A DNA stretch of 64,000 bases from Hyphomicrobiales bacterium (lineage in GTDB: Bacteria; Pseudomonadota; Alphaproteobacteria; Rhizobiales; Ancalomicrobiaceae), in the NCBI GenBank assembly GCA_021286855.1, contig JAJTBO010000012.1, positions 27,068 through 91,067 on the forward strand, given 5' to 3'. The translations under genes and the position numbers were made by a program. Below are positions 30,041-40,180 of the stretch, one piece after another. Numbering within the stretch: the stretch's first letter is position 1; every line of letters starts with the position of its first letter. Under the pieces are notes generated by a model, which made no database searches, was not told the origin of the DNA, and saw only the letters and a list, made by a program, of their open reading frames with translations.

Positions 30041-31300
30041 ATGCGTCGTGTGGTCGTCACGGGTCTGGGTATGGTCACGCCGCTCGGCTGCGGCGTCGAG
30101 GCGACCTGGTCGAACATCCTGGCGGGCAAGAGCGGCGCCGTCCGCATCACCGACTTCGAGGTCGAGGACATCGCCGCCAAGATCGCCTGCCGGATTCCGC
30201 GCGGCGACGGCACGAACGGCACCTACGATCCCGACCAGTGGATGGATCCCAAGGAACAGCGCAAGGTCGACGAGTTCATCGTCTTCGCGATGGCCGCCGC
30301 CAAGCAGGCGCTCGACGACGCCGACTGGCATCCCGAGAGCCGTGAGGACCAGTGCGCCACCGGCGTCATGATCGGGTCCGGCATCGGCGGCCTCGGCGGC
30401 ATCTACGACGCCTCGATCACGCTCAAGGAACGCGGTCCCCGCCGGATCTCGCCGTTCTTCATCCCCGGTCGCCTGATCAATCTGGCCGGCGGCTACGTCT
30501 CCATCGAGCACGGCCTCAAGGGGCCGAACCACGCGGTCGTCACCGCCTGTTCGACCGGCACCCACGCCATCGGCGACGCCGCTCGTCTGATCGCCTTCGG
30601 CGACGCCGAGGTGATGGTCGCCGGCGGCGCCGAGAGCGCGGTCAATCGGCTGTCGCTCGCCGGCTTCGCCGCCTGCCGGGCGCTCGCCACGGCGTTCAAC
30701 GACGATCCGACCCGCGCCTCGCGCCCCTACGACAAGAACCGCGACGGTTTCGTCATGGGCGAGGGCGCCGGCATCGTCGTGCTCGAGGAGTACGAGCACG
30801 CCAAGGCGCGGGGCGCGAAGATCTACGCCGAAGTGATCGGCTACGGCCTCTCCGGCGACGCCTACCACATCACCGCTCCCACCGAGGACGGCGACGGCGC
30901 CTATCGCTGCATGGAGGCGGCGTTGAAGCGGGCCGGCATCACGGCCTCCGACGTCGACTACATCAACGCCCACGGCACCTCGACCATGGCCGACGGCATC
31001 GAATTGGCGGCGGTCGAGCGTCTGCTCGGCAACCATGCCGCCAACGTCGCGATGTCCTCGACCAAGTCGATGACCGGCCATCTGCTCGGCGCGGCCGGCG
31101 CGATCGAGGCGATCTTCTCGATCCTGGCGATTCGCGATCAGATCTGCCCGCCGACCATCAACCTCGACGAACCGTCGGTGGAGACGGCGATCGATCTGGT
31201 GCCGCATACGCCCAAGTCGAAGAAGATCGACGTGGTCCTGTCGAATTCCTTCGGGTTCGGCGGCACCAACGCCACCGTGATCTTCCGCAAGGTGGATTGA
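30041..31300 (+). CDS. fabF: 3-oxoacyl-ACP synthase II FabF
   Basis: 419 residues. Condenses malonyl-ACP with acyl-ACP. The catalytic Cys170 lies in TACSTGTHAIGDA, with His311 in INAHGTSTM and His347 in TKSMTGHLLGAAG, making the Cys-His-His triad of KAS II. The gatekeeper NSFGFGGTNAT is at the C-terminus. The ATG at 30041 with GAGGG upstream gives the standard start RRVVVTGLGMVTPLG. About 295 bp separate it from acpP; a longer in-frame start at 29834 is not family-like. Confidence 0.96.
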   Translation: MRRVVVTGLGMVTPLGCGVEATWSNILAGKSGAVRITDFEVEDIAAKIACRIPRGDGTNGTYDPDQWMDPKEQRKVDEFIVFAMAAAKQALDDADWHPESREDQCATGVMIGSGIGGLGGIYDASITLKERGPRRISPFFIPGRLINLAGGYVSIEHGLKGPNHAVVTACSTGTHAIGDAARLIAFGDAEVMVAGGAESAVNRLSLAGFAACRALATAFNDDPTRASRPYDKNRDGFVMGEGAGIVVLEEYEHAKARGAKIYAEVIGYGLSGDAYHITAPTEDGDGAYRCMEAALKRAGITASDVDYINAHGTSTMADGIELAAVERLLGNHAANVAMSSTKSMTGHLLGAAGAIEAIFSILAIRDQICPPTINLDEPSVETAIDLVPHTPKSKKIDVVLSNSFGFGGTNATVIFRKVD

Positions 31301-31320
31301 GACGGGGAGTTTTCCCCGTC
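31301..31320 (+). terminator. Possible terminator or attenuator hairpin after fabF
   Basis: Perfect 8-bp stem GACGGGGA / TCCCCGTC (31301-31308, 31313-31320) with loop GTTT, starting right at the fabF stop. The following TCGACCGCGTCTTC has few T residues, so read-through to mltG is likely. Confidence 0.4.
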
Positions 31321-31545
31321 TCGACCGCGTCTTCGGCGAAAGACGCCTTGATCCCGCCCCGCGCGCGCGGTCCGATGCGCCGTCGCGCCCGAGGCGAGAC
31401 GGAGATTCGCAACGAAGGGTCGAACGCTCCGGCGACGGCCCGTCCCGGCCGTGGGAGCTTTCGGAAACGTGGTTTCGCCATGTTTCTCCGATCCTCTCCG
31501 CCCCCGACGACGAGGCCGGACCGGCCGACCGATCCGCGAGGTGTC

Positions 31546-32772
31546 ATGACGACCGAACCGAACGAGACGACCGCCGCGACCGGCGCGTCCGAAACGCCGG
31601 CGCCGCCGCCCGCCGAAGCGCAGGCCCAGACGCAGAGTCAGACGCAGACCCCGGCCAAGGAGGCTCCGTCCGAAGCCCGCGCCGAGGCCTCGCGCCCGCC
31701 GAAGAGCCCGCGCGCCGCGATCGAACCGACCGAGGTGCCGCCGCCGCCGAAGCGCTCGAAGGCGGCGAAGAGCTCGACCGTCAACTTCCTCAACGCCATC
31801 TTCACGGTGATCACCGCCACGGTGCTCGGCGCCGGCGGCTTCGCCTGGCTCGCCAAACAGCGCTTCGAGGCGGTCGGCCCGCTCACCGAACCGGTGGTGG
31901 TCGTCATCCCCGCCGCCATGGGCACCGGCGCCATCGCCGACCTGCTCGAGAAGAAGGGCGTCGTCTCCGACGGGTCGACCTTCGCCATGGCCGCCAAGCT
32001 GAGCGGCTCGGCCGACAAGCTGAAGGCCGGCGAATACGAGTTTCCCCCCGCCGTCTCGATGCGCGAGGCGATGGAGGAGATCGTCGAGGGACGCACCGTC
32101 CAACACCGCATCACCTTCCCGGAAGGCTGGTCGAGCGAACAGATCGTCCACCGTCTGCTCGAGGACAAGATCCTTTCCGGCAAGATCGGGTCGATCCCCG
32201 ACGAAGGTTCGCTGCTGCCGGAGACCTATTCCTACTCCTACGGCTCGACCACCCGCGAACAGATCATCGAGCAGATGCGCAAGGCGATGGAGCGCCGCGT
32301 CGCCGACGTCTGGGCGCATCGCTCGCCCGGCCTGCCGCTCGCCTCGCCGAAGGAACTGGTGGTTCTCGCCTCGATCGTCGAGAAGGAGACCGGCAAGGCC
32401 GACGAACGCCCGCGCGTCGCCGCCGTCTTCATCAACCGCCTGAAGAAGAACATGCGGCTCGAGACCGATCCGACCGTTCTCTACGGCCTCTACGGCGGCA
32501 AGGCGTGGCTCGAGGGGCGCGCCATCACCCGCTCCGACCTCGCCTCCGCGACGCCCTACAACACCTATCGCATCCTCGGCCTGCCGCCGGGACCGATCTG
32601 CAATCCGGGCCGCGCCGCGCTCGAGGCGGTGGCCAATCCGTCGCGCACCAACGAACTGTTCTTCGTCGCCGACGGCACCGGCGGCCACGTCTTCGCCGAG
32701 ACGCTCGACGAGCACAACCGCAACGTCCAGCGCTGGCGCGCCATCGAACAGGGCCGCAAGCCGACGCCCTGA
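31546..32772 (+). CDS. mltG: Endolytic transglycosylase MltG
   Basis: 408 residues. Residues 1-75 are a Pro/Glu/Thr/Lys-rich cytoplasmic tail, followed by one transmembrane helix (NFLNAIFTVITATVLGAGG) and a periplasmic LysM-like plus YceG domain. The catalytic Glu lies in LASIVEKETG, followed by ERPRVAAVFINRLKKNMRL and the DPTVLYGL motif. MltG cleaves nascent glycan strands near the membrane and so sets their length. fabF-mltG-yicC-gmk order is typical of rhizobia. The ATG at 31546 is chosen by family length; an upstream in-frame ATG would extend the unstructured tail. Confidence 0.93.
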   Translation: MTTEPNETTAATGASETPAPPPAEAQAQTQSQTQTPAKEAPSEARAEASRPPKSPRAAIEPTEVPPPPKRSKAAKSSTVNFLNAIFTVITATVLGAGGFAWLAKQRFEAVGPLTEPVVVVIPAAMGTGAIADLLEKKGVVSDGSTFAMAAKLSGSADKLKAGEYEFPPAVSMREAMEEIVEGRTVQHRITFPEGWSSEQIVHRLLEDKILSGKIGSIPDEGSLLPETYSYSYGSTTREQIIEQMRKAMERRVADVWAHRSPGLPLASPKELVVLASIVEKETGKADERPRVAAVFINRLKKNMRLETDPTVLYGLYGGKAWLEGRAITRSDLASATPYNTYRILGLPPGPICNPGRAALEAVANPSRTNELFFVADGTGGHVFAETLDEHNRNVQRWRAIEQGRKPTP

Positions 32773-32893
32773 TCCGGCGGCGACCGCCGCCCTTCGCCTT
32801 CCCCGCCGTCTCCGGGCACGACGGCGGTCGACGTCGCCGCCGCGCGGCGTCCCGGGTCGTCCGGCCCGCCCGATCGAGACGGAGAACGCGCCG

Positions 32894-33781
32894 ATGCCGC
32901 TCTACAGCATGACCGGGTTCGCCCGCCGCGACGGAACCGCCGGCAGCCAGCGTTGGACCTGGGAGCTGCGCTCGGTCAACGGCAAAGGCCTCGACGTCCG
33001 CCTGCGCCTGCCGCCCGGCCTCGACCGGCTGGAGATCCAGGCCCGCCGCCGCCTCTCCGACCGCCTCGTCCGCGGCAACGTCCAGGCGGCGCTGACCCTG
33101 ACGCGCGAGACTCAGGCGACGACGCTGCGGATCAACGACGAAGTGCTCGAAGCCGTCCTCGCCGCGATGAACCGCATCGCCGACAAGATCGACGCCACCG
33201 CCCCGACCCTCGATGGGATCCTCGCCATCAAGGGCGTTCTGGAGACCTCCGAGGTCGAAGACGACGAGGACGCCCGCGCCGCTCTCGACGCGGCGCTGCT
33301 CGCCGGCCTCGACGGGGCCGTCGAGGATCTCGTCGCCGCCCGCGCCGGCGAGGGCGCGGCGATCGGCCGGGTCCTGCTCGGCCAGGTCGACGAGATCGAA
33401 CGCCTCACCGCCGCGGCGGAGGCGCATCCCGCCCGCACGCCCGAGGCGATCCGGGCGCGGCTCGCCGAACAGGTCGAGGCTCTGATGGGCGCGGTTCCGG
33501 CGCTCGATCCGCAGCGTCTCGCTCAAGAAGCGGTGCTGATCGCCACCCGCGCCGACATCCGCGAGGAGCTCGATCGGCTGACCGCCCACATCGCCGAGGC
33601 CCGCCGTCTGTTGACCGGCGGCGGCGCGGTCGGCCGTCGCCTCGACTTCCTCACCCAGGAATTCAACCGCGAGACCAACACCCTCTGCTCCAAGGCCAAC
33701 GTTCGCGATCTGACCGGCATCGGCCTCGATCTGAAGGCGGTGGTCGATCAGCTGCGCGAGCAGATCCAGAACATCGAGTGA
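32894..33781 (+). CDS. YicC family endoribonuclease
   Basis: 295 residues. Begins [10 protein letters not shown] and ends with the family block [20 protein letters not shown], followed by the [17 protein letters not shown]-terminus. The middle is acidic and helical. YicC proteins have been linked to stationary-phase growth and to RNA degradation. It is followed 8 bp later by gmk, a pairing conserved very widely in bacteria. AGACGGAGAA lies just before the start. Confidence 0.92.
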   Translation: MPLYSMTGFARRDGTAGSQRWTWELRSVNGKGLDVRLRLPPGLDRLEIQARRRLSDRLVRGNVQAALTLTRETQATTLRINDEVLEAVLAAMNRIADKIDATAPTLDGILAIKGVLETSEVEDDEDARAALDAALLAGLDGAVEDLVAARAGEGAAIGRVLLGQVDEIERLTAAAEAHPARTPEAIRARLAEQVEALMGAVPALDPQRLAQEAVLIATRADIREELDRLTAHIAEARRLLTGGGAVGRRLDFLTQEFNRETNTLCSKANVRDLTGIGLDLKAVVDQLREQIQNIE

Positions 33782-33789
33782 CGCGCCCC

Positions 33790-34428
33790 ATGACCATTTC
33801 CGCCGCCGCCCGCCGCGGCCTCGGCTTCGTCCTCGCCTCGCCCTCCGGCGCCGGCAAGTCGACCCTGTCGCGCCTGCTGATCGAACAGGATCGCGAGATC
33901 TCGCTCTCCGTCTCGGTGACGACGCGGGCGCGTCGCCCCTCCGAGATCGACGGCGTCCACTACCACTTCATCTCGAAGAACCGCTTCCAGGCGCTGCGCG
34001 ACCACGGCGAGCTGCTCGAATGGGCCGAGGTCCACGGCAACTTCTACGGCACGCCGCGCGAGGCGGTGGAACAGGCTTTCGCGAGCGGCCGCGACATCCT
34101 CTTCGACATCGATTGGCAGGGCACCGTCCAGGTCAAGGAGAAGCTGCCCGACGACGTCGTGGCGATCTTCATCCTGCCGCCCTCGATGAAGGAGCTCGCC
34201 GCCCGCCTGCACCGCCGCGCCGAGGATTCGGAAGAGGTGATCGCCAAGCGGTTGGAGAACGCCCGCGTCGAGATCGCCGAATGGCGGCGTTTCGACTACG
34301 TCATCGTCAACGACGACCTCGCCCGCGCCTACGAGGACATCCGCGCCATCCTCAGGACCGAGCGCCTGAAGCGCTTTCGTCAGACGGGGCTCGAGGGATT
34401 CGTCGAGGGGTTGCTGGGGGAGAGGTGA
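33790..34428 (+). CDS. gmk: Guanylate kinase
   Basis: 212 residues. Converts GMP to GDP with ATP. P-loop [12 protein letters not shown] at about residues 17-28. The GMP-binding segment [21 protein letters not shown] and the [13 protein letters not shown] element follow, then [10 protein letters not shown]. It is the last gene of the fab-mltG-yicC-gmk unit and convergent with rsmA; a REP-like palindrome lies between them. Confidence 0.96.
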   Translation: MTISAAARRGLGFVLASPSGAGKSTLSRLLIEQDREISLSVSVTTRARRPSEIDGVHYHFISKNRFQALRDHGELLEWAEVHGNFYGTPREAVEQAFASGRDILFDIDWQGTVQVKEKLPDDVVAIFILPPSMKELAARLHRRAEDSEEVIAKRLENARVEIAEWRRFDYVIVNDDLARAYEDIRAILRTERLKRFRQTGLEGFVEGLLGER

Positions 34429-34512
34429 GCGGAGGCGAGGGGCTCCCGCGCCGACGTCTTTCTCGACGGCCGACGACTTCGTCGGCCGATGAAATGCGAT
34501 CGACGTCCGAGG

Positions 34513-34630
34513 GCGATGCTTCGAGACGCGCCTCCGGCGCTCCTCAACATGAGGCGTATGTGTTTGCTTCGAATATGAAAAACGTCTCATGCTGAGGAGC
34601 GGGCCGCAGGCCCGCGTCTCGAAGCATCGC
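34513..34630. repeat. REP-like nested palindrome, copy 2
   Basis: Outer arms GCGATGCTTCGAGACGCG (34513-34530) and its exact complement (34613-34630). Inner arms GCTCCTCAACATGAGGCG (34539-34556) and CGTCTCATGCTGAGGAGC (34583-34600) have two mismatches. The spacer starts with the same TATGTGTTTGC as copy 1 at 16767-16890. Located between the convergent genes gmk and rsmA, where it could also act as a transcription barrier. Confidence 0.85.
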
Positions 34631-34668
34631 GCACGGAAGCGTCACCGCCGCATTCGGCGCGGCGCGCC

Positions 34669-35520
34669 TCACCGCCTCGTCAGCGCGTTCGCCAACCTGA
34701 CGAACCCCGCGACGTCGATCTCTTCCGCCCGTCGGGTCGGCTCGATCCCGGCCGCCTCCAGCAGCGCTTGCGCGTTGCCGAGGCTCTTCAGCGACTGCCG
34801 CAGCATCTTGCGGCGTTGGCCGAAGGCCGCCGCGACCACCCGCTCCAGCACGTCCGGATCGACCGCCAGCGGGGCGGCGCGCGGCACGAGCCGCACCACC
34901 GACGAAGTCACCTTCGGCGGCGGCGAGAACGCCTGCGGGCTGAGGTCGAACAGGATCCGCGCCTCGGTGCGCCAACCGGCGAGCACGCCGAGCCGGCCGT
35001 AGTGGTCGGTGTCCGGCGTCGCGACGATCCGTTCGGCGACTTCTCGTTGGAACATCAGCGTGGCGGACGCCCACCACGCCGGCCACGGCTCGGCCCGCAG
35101 CCAGCCGACCAAGAGCGGCGTCGCCACGTTGTAGGGCAGGTTGGCGCAGAGCCGCGCCGGCCGCCCGAAACCGTGCTCCGCGACGAGCGCCGCCATGTCG
35201 ACTTCGAGCGCGTCCGCTTCGATCACATGCAGCCGGCCGGGATAGTGGGCGGCGATCTCGGCGAGCGCGGCGAGACAGCGCCGGTCGCGCTCGATCGCCA
35301 CGACGCGCCCGGCGCCTTCGGCGAGCAGCGCCCGCGTCAGTCCGCCCGGCCCGGGGCCGACTTCGACGATCAAGTCGCCCTCGAGCGGCCCGCCGGCCCG
35401 CGCGATCCGGGCGGTCAGGTTGAGGTCGAGTAGGAAGTTCTGGCCGAGCGACTTCAGCGCCGCGATCTCGCGGGTGGCGATGACGTCGCGCAGCGGCGGC
35501 AGATCGTCGATCTGCGCCAT
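34669..35520 (-). CDS. rsmA: 16S rRNA dimethyladenosine transferase RsmA (KsgA)
   Basis: 283 residues. Dimethylates the two adjacent adenosines in helix 45 of 16S rRNA. The N-terminal GQNFLLD motif, SAM motif [15 protein letters not shown] and the catalytic [13 protein letters not shown] (NLPY) are present, followed by [10 protein letters not shown] and the C-terminal [10 protein letters not shown] block. The ATG at 35520 overlaps the pdxA stop codon, so translation is coupled. pdxA-rsmA adjacency is shared with many proteobacteria. Confidence 0.95.
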   Translation of the reverse strand: MAQIDDLPPLRDVIATREIAALKSLGQNFLLDLNLTARIARAGGPLEGDLIVEVGPGPGGLTRALLAEGAGRVVAIERDRRCLAALAEIAAHYPGRLHVIEADALEVDMAALVAEHGFGRPARLCANLPYNVATPLLVGWLRAEPWPAWWASATLMFQREVAERIVATPDTDHYGRLGVLAGWRTEARILFDLSPQAFSPPPKVTSSVVRLVPRAAPLAVDPDVLERVVAAAFGQRRKMLRQSLKSLGNAQALLEAAGIEPTRRAEEIDVAGFVRLANALTRR

Positions 35521-36560
35521 CAGGCGTCCCTCGTCATCGAGGCCGCCATCTTCAGGGCCGCGATCAGGCTGCCGGGGTTCGCCTTGTCGGTTCCCGCAAT
35601 GTCGAGCGCGGTGCCGTGGTCGGGCGAGGTCCGCACGAAGGGCAGGCCGAGCGTCACGTTGACCGTCTCGTCGAAGGCCAGCGTCTTCACCGGGATCAGC
35701 GCCTGATCGTGATACATGCACAGCGCCGCGTCCCAGGTCGCTCGCGCCCGGGCGTGGAACATCGTGTCGGCCGGCAGCGGCCCGCGCGCGTCGATCCCCT
35801 CGGCGACGAGCCGCGCCACCGCCGGCGCGATCACCTCGAGATCCTCGCGGCCCATGGCGCCGTTCTCGCCGGCATGTGGATTGAGCCCGGCGATCGCCAG
35901 ACGCGGCGCGGCGAAGCCGAAGCGACGCGTCAGATCCTGCGCCACGATCCGTCCCGTCGTCACGATCGTCTCGGCGTCGAGGCTGCGCACGGCGTCGGCC
36001 AGCGAGACGTGCACCGTCACCGGCACGGTCTTCATCTCGGGGCCTGCCAGCATCATCACCGGCCGCCACGCGACCCCGTCGGGCGGCGGCGCGATCGTCG
36101 CGGCGAGCGCGCCGAGGAATTCCGTGTGGCCGGGATGGGCGAAGCCGACGGCGTAGAGCGCGTGCTTGTTGATCGGATTGGTGACGACCGCAGCCGCGTG
36201 GCCGGCCGCCACGTCGGCGACCGCCCGTTCGATCGCCGCGATCGTCAGCGGCGCGTCGACCACGTCGAGCCGCCCCGGCTCGCCCCGACACGGCAGACCG
36301 AGGTCGATCACCGGCAACGCCTCGGCGAAGGTGGCGGGCGCATCTTCGGGCGAGACGGCGCGCACCGGAATGTCGAGGCCGAGCCGCTCGGCCCGTCGCC
36401 GCAGGAAATCGGCCGACCCGATCACGTAGAACGGGGGAACATCCTCGCCGGCGCGTCGCAGCCACGTCGCGAGCGTCACGTCCGGACCGACGCCGGCCGG
36501 CTCCCCCAGGCTCAGCGCCAGCGGGCGCGCCGTCGTCGTCGCGTGGATCTCGCGCGCCAT
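35520..36560 (-). CDS. pdxA: 4-hydroxythreonine-4-phosphate dehydrogenase PdxA
   Basis: 346 residues. NAD-dependent step in the DXP-dependent pathway to pyridoxal phosphate. The start region reads [15 protein letters not shown]. Metal-binding histidines lie in [10 protein letters not shown] and in [11 protein letters not shown], and the [11 protein letters not shown] block is typical. It is coupled to rsmA downstream and lies 7 bp after the surA-like gene, in the order lptD-surA-pdxA-rsmA that is conserved across proteobacteria. Confidence 0.95.
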   Translation of the reverse strand: MAREIHATTTARPLALSLGEPAGVGPDVTLATWLRRAGEDVPPFYVIGSADFLRRRAERLGLDIPVRAVSPEDAPATFAEALPVIDLGLPCRGEPGRLDVVDAPLTIAAIERAVADVAAGHAAAVVTNPINKHALYAVGFAHPGHTEFLGALAATIAPPPDGVAWRPVMMLAGPEMKTVPVTVHVSLADAVRSLDAETIVTTGRIVAQDLTRRFGFAAPRLAIAGLNPHAGENGAMGREDLEVIAPAVARLVAEGIDARGPLPADTMFHARARATWDAALCMYHDQALIPVKTLAFDETVNVTLGLPFVRTSPDHGTALDIAGTDKANPGSLIAALKMAASMTRDA

Positions 36561-36567
36561 GGCGTCC

Positions 36568-37524
36568 TCACCGGCGATAGTCGATGACCGCGATGCGCCG
36601 GAGATCGTTGATGTAGCGGCGGGCGAAGACCTCGCCCTCCTTCTGCCGCAACTCGTCCTCGACCTGACTGCGCACGGTGAAGTCGCCGCCGAGGTCGCGG
36701 CGATCGCACACCGCGATGAGCTCGACGCCGAGCGGCGTGCGCATCGGCTTGGCGAGGTGGCCGGGCTGGACGTCGCCGAGCAGGCCGCGGAACTGCTCGG
36801 GCATCTCGTCGGCGGTCCGCTTGCCGAGGTTCTTGACCACCGCGCGATCGAGCGGCTTCACCTCGGCGAGGAGTTGATCGCAGGAGGTGACCCGCGACCT
36901 GAGCGCCTCCGCCTCGCGCATCCGCGCCGCTTCGTTGCCGCCCTGCTTCGGGACGACCAGGACCACCTGCTTCAGCGTGTATTCGACCGTCTTGCCGTCG
37001 CCCTTGGCCGCCGGCGCCTTGCCGGCGCTCTCCTTCTTGGAAAGCGCGTCGACGATCTGCGAATCGGAGATGGTGACGGAGTGGTTGAAGCGGCCGACGA
37101 CCAACTGTTGCCAGACGATCTGGACGCGCAGGCGATCCTTGAGGCCCTTCGCGCCGATGCCCTGATGCGCCAACCCCGCCGCCAGCTGCGCTGGCGAGAT
37201 CTTCAGCCGGCCGGCGATCGAGGCGAAGGCGGCCTCGACCTGTTGGTCGTTCGCCGAGACGCCGACGCGCTTGGCCTCCTGCAGCTTCAGCTTCTCCTCG
37301 ACCAACTCCTCCGTCGCCGCCCGTTCGATCGAAGCGGCGCTGGTGCGGCTGGTCAGACGCAGCAGGCGGGCGCGTTCGGCGATCTCGTTGGAGGTGATCG
37401 GTTCGCCGTTGACCACCACGCGGATCTGCGACGCGGCTCGGGCCGGGTGGATCGTCGCGACGCCGACGGCGGCGAGGCAGGCGAGCGCGGCGAGCGGCGC
37501 GGTGAGGCGAGTGGGCAGCGGCAT
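36568..37524 (-). CDS. surA: SurA-like periplasmic chaperone/peptidylprolyl isomerase
   Basis: 318 residues with a signal peptide ending near ARA-ASQ (about residue 31). A SurA N-terminal domain follows (IRVVVNGEPITSNEIAERARLL; FNHSVTISDSQIVDAL) and then a single parvulin-like region (EYTLKQVVLVVPKQGG to GVELIAVCDRR). This is shorter than E. coli SurA, which has two parvulin domains, as is usual in rhizobia. It escorts outer membrane proteins to BAM. Context between lptD and pdxA is the canonical one. Whether the parvulin module is catalytically active cannot be judged. Confidence 0.88.
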   Translation of the reverse strand: MPLPTRLTAPLAALACLAAVGVATIHPARAASQIRVVVNGEPITSNEIAERARLLRLTSRTSAASIERAATEELVEEKLKLQEAKRVGVSANDQQVEAAFASIAGRLKISPAQLAAGLAHQGIGAKGLKDRLRVQIVWQQLVVGRFNHSVTISDSQIVDALSKKESAGKAPAAKGDGKTVEYTLKQVVLVVPKQGGNEAARMREAEALRSRVTSCDQLLAEVKPLDRAVVKNLGKRTADEMPEQFRGLLGDVQPGHLAKPMRTPLGVELIAVCDRRDLGGDFTVRSQVEDELRQKEGEVFARRYINDLRRIAVIDYRR

Positions 37525-37658
37525 CCGTGGTCTTCCCCGAAGTCGCGGCGAGACGCCGCCGTAGGAGTTGTGTCGATCGGTCCGATCGGGATCGTGGGTG
37601 TCCAGATCCCTTCCTGCAAGCCGGAAATGGCGGAATCGTGATGATTCCGGCCGAAACC

Positions 37659-40178
37659 TCAGTTGGAGGAGGCCAAGCTGTTCGCCAGACTGCCGTCGCC
37701 GAGCGTCCGGAAGCCGAACCGCAGGAACACCGTCTGGTCGTGGATCTGCGAGACGGCGCTGGAGCTCACCGACTGCGTGATCGAATCGGAATAGGCGAGC
37801 GAGATCGAGAAGCTGTCGTTGTCGTAGCCGACGCCGGCGTTGGCGCCGGAGACATAGCGCTCGATGATGTCGTAGCGGATGCCGCCGAACAGCCGCCAGG
37901 TCGGCGACAGTCTCAGATTGGACGCCGTCTGCACTTCCGACCGTTCGCGCTTCATCGCGTCGCGGATCGCCGTGGCGGTCGCGCCATAGGTCGCGGCATA
38001 GGCCGAGAGCAGGTCGTAATAGGCTTCCGGCGTCCGCTTGTAGGCCCAGGTGACCGAAGCCGAGAGCGGACCGCTCGTGCCCGAAGCCTGGATGTCGCTG
38101 CGCTGCAGGCGGAAGTCGTCGGCGCCGAAGCGCGCCTGCGCGCCGATCCGGAAGCCCATCGCGCTGTCGACGTTGACGCCGCCGACCCAGTCCGAAACCT
38201 TGGTTTCGAGACCCGAGCCGAAGGCGCTGAGCGGCACCGCCTGCCCGAGCGTGGCCCGCCGCAACAGCTCGTCGTAGCCGGGATAGACGAAGGAATTGAC
38301 GCCGGACAGCAGATAGGACCGCCCGAACAGCGCCGAGATCGACCCGCCGCTCGGTCCGAGGAACGAGTAGCGGCCGCCGATGTTCAGACGGGTGCCGCCT
38401 TCGGCCCGATCCCAGCCGGAGAACTTGTCGGCGCGGAACAGCGTCGTCTCGTCGAACACCAGGCTCTGGGCGTCCTCGTTGGCGAGCTGACCGACCCACT
38501 GCTCGCTCGGACGCACCACCAGCTGCGCCATCGGCGAGAAGGTGTGCGCGCCGATCGAGGTGTCCATCACGAAGGGATAGGCGTAGTCGAGCGCCGCCGT
38601 CGGGGTGACGCGGCCGAGCGTGCCGTCGTGGACGAAGCCGACCAGCGACTGGTCCTCGGAATGGCTGTAGAAGAGATCGCCGCGCAGGCTCGCCGACGGC
38701 GTGAACACCTGGCCGATCGGATCGATGAACTGCCGGCGCCACGCCACCATGCCGCTGACGCGGGAGAAGGTGCCGGCGATGCCGTAGACGCGGCCGATGG
38801 TGTCGATGTCGCTGGCCGAGCGCGACAGGCTGGCGCCGTTCGCCTTCACCGTGACTTCGCCGCCCAGCACCGGTTGATCGATGGTCTTCTCCCAGTCGAC
38901 CACCGGATGAACCACCGGCTGCTTGTCCTGCAACTGCCGGCCGGCGCCGAACAACAAGGTGTTGCCGCGGCTGTCGACGCCGTTGTCGTCGGTCAGCATG
39001 GTGAACTTGTAGATCCGCGCCTCGAAATAGGACTTCAGGCTTTCGCCCCTGAGGAAGCCGGTCGAGATCGAGCGGTCTTGCGAGACGCTGGTCAGGTGGT
39101 ACTGGTCGAGGAACCGCCGATCGCTGACGGTGGTGACGTCCCAGCCCCAGGTCCATCGATCGGACAGCGTGAAGGCGCCGGAGGTGTTGAACGCGCCACG
39201 TTCGCGGCGGTCGCCGCTGGTGCCGATGAACGCCGCCGGATCCATCTGCGAGATGCCCATGGCGCGCGCCGTGATCAGGCCGCTGTCGATTCGGTGGCGG
39301 ACCTCGACGTCGGCGAGCGCGCCCTGGCGCGACATCGCCACCGGCTGCAGGGTCGCGTCCCAATCGGCGGTCGGCGCCCAGTAGAAGGGCACCTGGACGC
39401 CGAGCCCGAGCGACGAGGAGTTGATCACGCGCGGCAGCAGGAAGCCGGTCTTGCGCTGCTCGGAAGGGTCGGGATGCTGGAAGTACGGCACCCAGGCGAT
39501 CGGAACGCCGAGCATCTCCAGCCGCGCGTCGTCGTAATAGACCGTCTTCTCCTGCTGATCATGGACGATCTTGGCCGCCTTGATCTGCCAGAACGGCGGC
39601 TTGCCCGGCTCGTTCACGCAGGTCTGGCAGGCCGAATAGACGCCCTTTTCGAACACGGTCTTGTTGCCGGCGGTGCGCTGCGCGCTCTCCGCGGCGAAAC
39701 GCGACCGGTCGATCGTGTCGATGCGCAGGCTCTCGACGAAGCCTTCCGAGAAGCCTTCGGAGACGTCGAGCTTCGGCGAGGTCAGGACGTTGCCGTCCTT
39801 GTCGACGAGACGCGCGTCGCCCTCCGCGATCACGCGACGCGACGTGCGCACGTAGGTCACCTTGCGCGCCGTCAGCGTGTTGCTCTTGTAGTAGATCGTC
39901 ACCGAGCCGAGCGCGGTCACGGTGTCGGCCTTGTCGTCGTAGACGACCTGATCGGCCTCCACCACCATGTGCTCGCCGGCCGGCAGCGTCGGCGTCGCCG
40001 CGGACGGCGTCGCGGCGATCTTGCCGTCGCCGGTCGCCTTGACCGTCGCGGCGAAGGCCGGCTCCACCCAGAGCAGCGCCAAGAGGGCCAGCGAGACGCC
40101 GGCGCCGAGGCGCGCGAGGTCGCGCGCCAACCGCCGGCCCTGTCGCCCATGTCTTCGCGCGAGGACGGTTCGGAACAT
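37659..40178 (-). CDS. lptD: LPS assembly protein LptD
   Basis: 839 residues. A long basic signal sequence ends near PAFAA. The N-terminal OstA/jellyroll domain is recognised from HMVVEADQVVYDDKADTVTA and VTYVRTSRRVIAEGDARL. The C-terminal two thirds form the LptD beta-barrel (GFLLPRVINSSSLGLGVQVP; GGRYSFLG). It inserts lipopolysaccharide into the outer leaflet with LptE. The ATG at 40178 lies 2 bp after the lptG stop; longer in-frame starts overlap lptG and are not real. Cysteines suitable for disulfides are present in CQTCVNEPG. Confidence 0.94.
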   Translation of the reverse strand: MFRTVLARRHGRQGRRLARDLARLGAGVSLALLALLWVEPAFAATVKATGDGKIAATPSAATPTLPAGEHMVVEADQVVYDDKADTVTALGSVTIYYKSNTLTARKVTYVRTSRRVIAEGDARLVDKDGNVLTSPKLDVSEGFSEGFVESLRIDTIDRSRFAAESAQRTAGNKTVFEKGVYSACQTCVNEPGKPPFWQIKAAKIVHDQQEKTVYYDDARLEMLGVPIAWVPYFQHPDPSEQRKTGFLLPRVINSSSLGLGVQVPFYWAPTADWDATLQPVAMSRQGALADVEVRHRIDSGLITARAMGISQMDPAAFIGTSGDRRERGAFNTSGAFTLSDRWTWGWDVTTVSDRRFLDQYHLTSVSQDRSISTGFLRGESLKSYFEARIYKFTMLTDDNGVDSRGNTLLFGAGRQLQDKQPVVHPVVDWEKTIDQPVLGGEVTVKANGASLSRSASDIDTIGRVYGIAGTFSRVSGMVAWRRQFIDPIGQVFTPSASLRGDLFYSHSEDQSLVGFVHDGTLGRVTPTAALDYAYPFVMDTSIGAHTFSPMAQLVVRPSEQWVGQLANEDAQSLVFDETTLFRADKFSGWDRAEGGTRLNIGGRYSFLGPSGGSISALFGRSYLLSGVNSFVYPGYDELLRRATLGQAVPLSAFGSGLETKVSDWVGGVNVDSAMGFRIGAQARFGADDFRLQRSDIQASGTSGPLSASVTWAYKRTPEAYYDLLSAYAATYGATATAIRDAMKRERSEVQTASNLRLSPTWRLFGGIRYDIIERYVSGANAGVGYDNDSFSISLAYSDSITQSVSSSAVSQIHDQTVFLRFGFRTLGDGSLANSLASSN

Positions 40179-40180
40179 GA

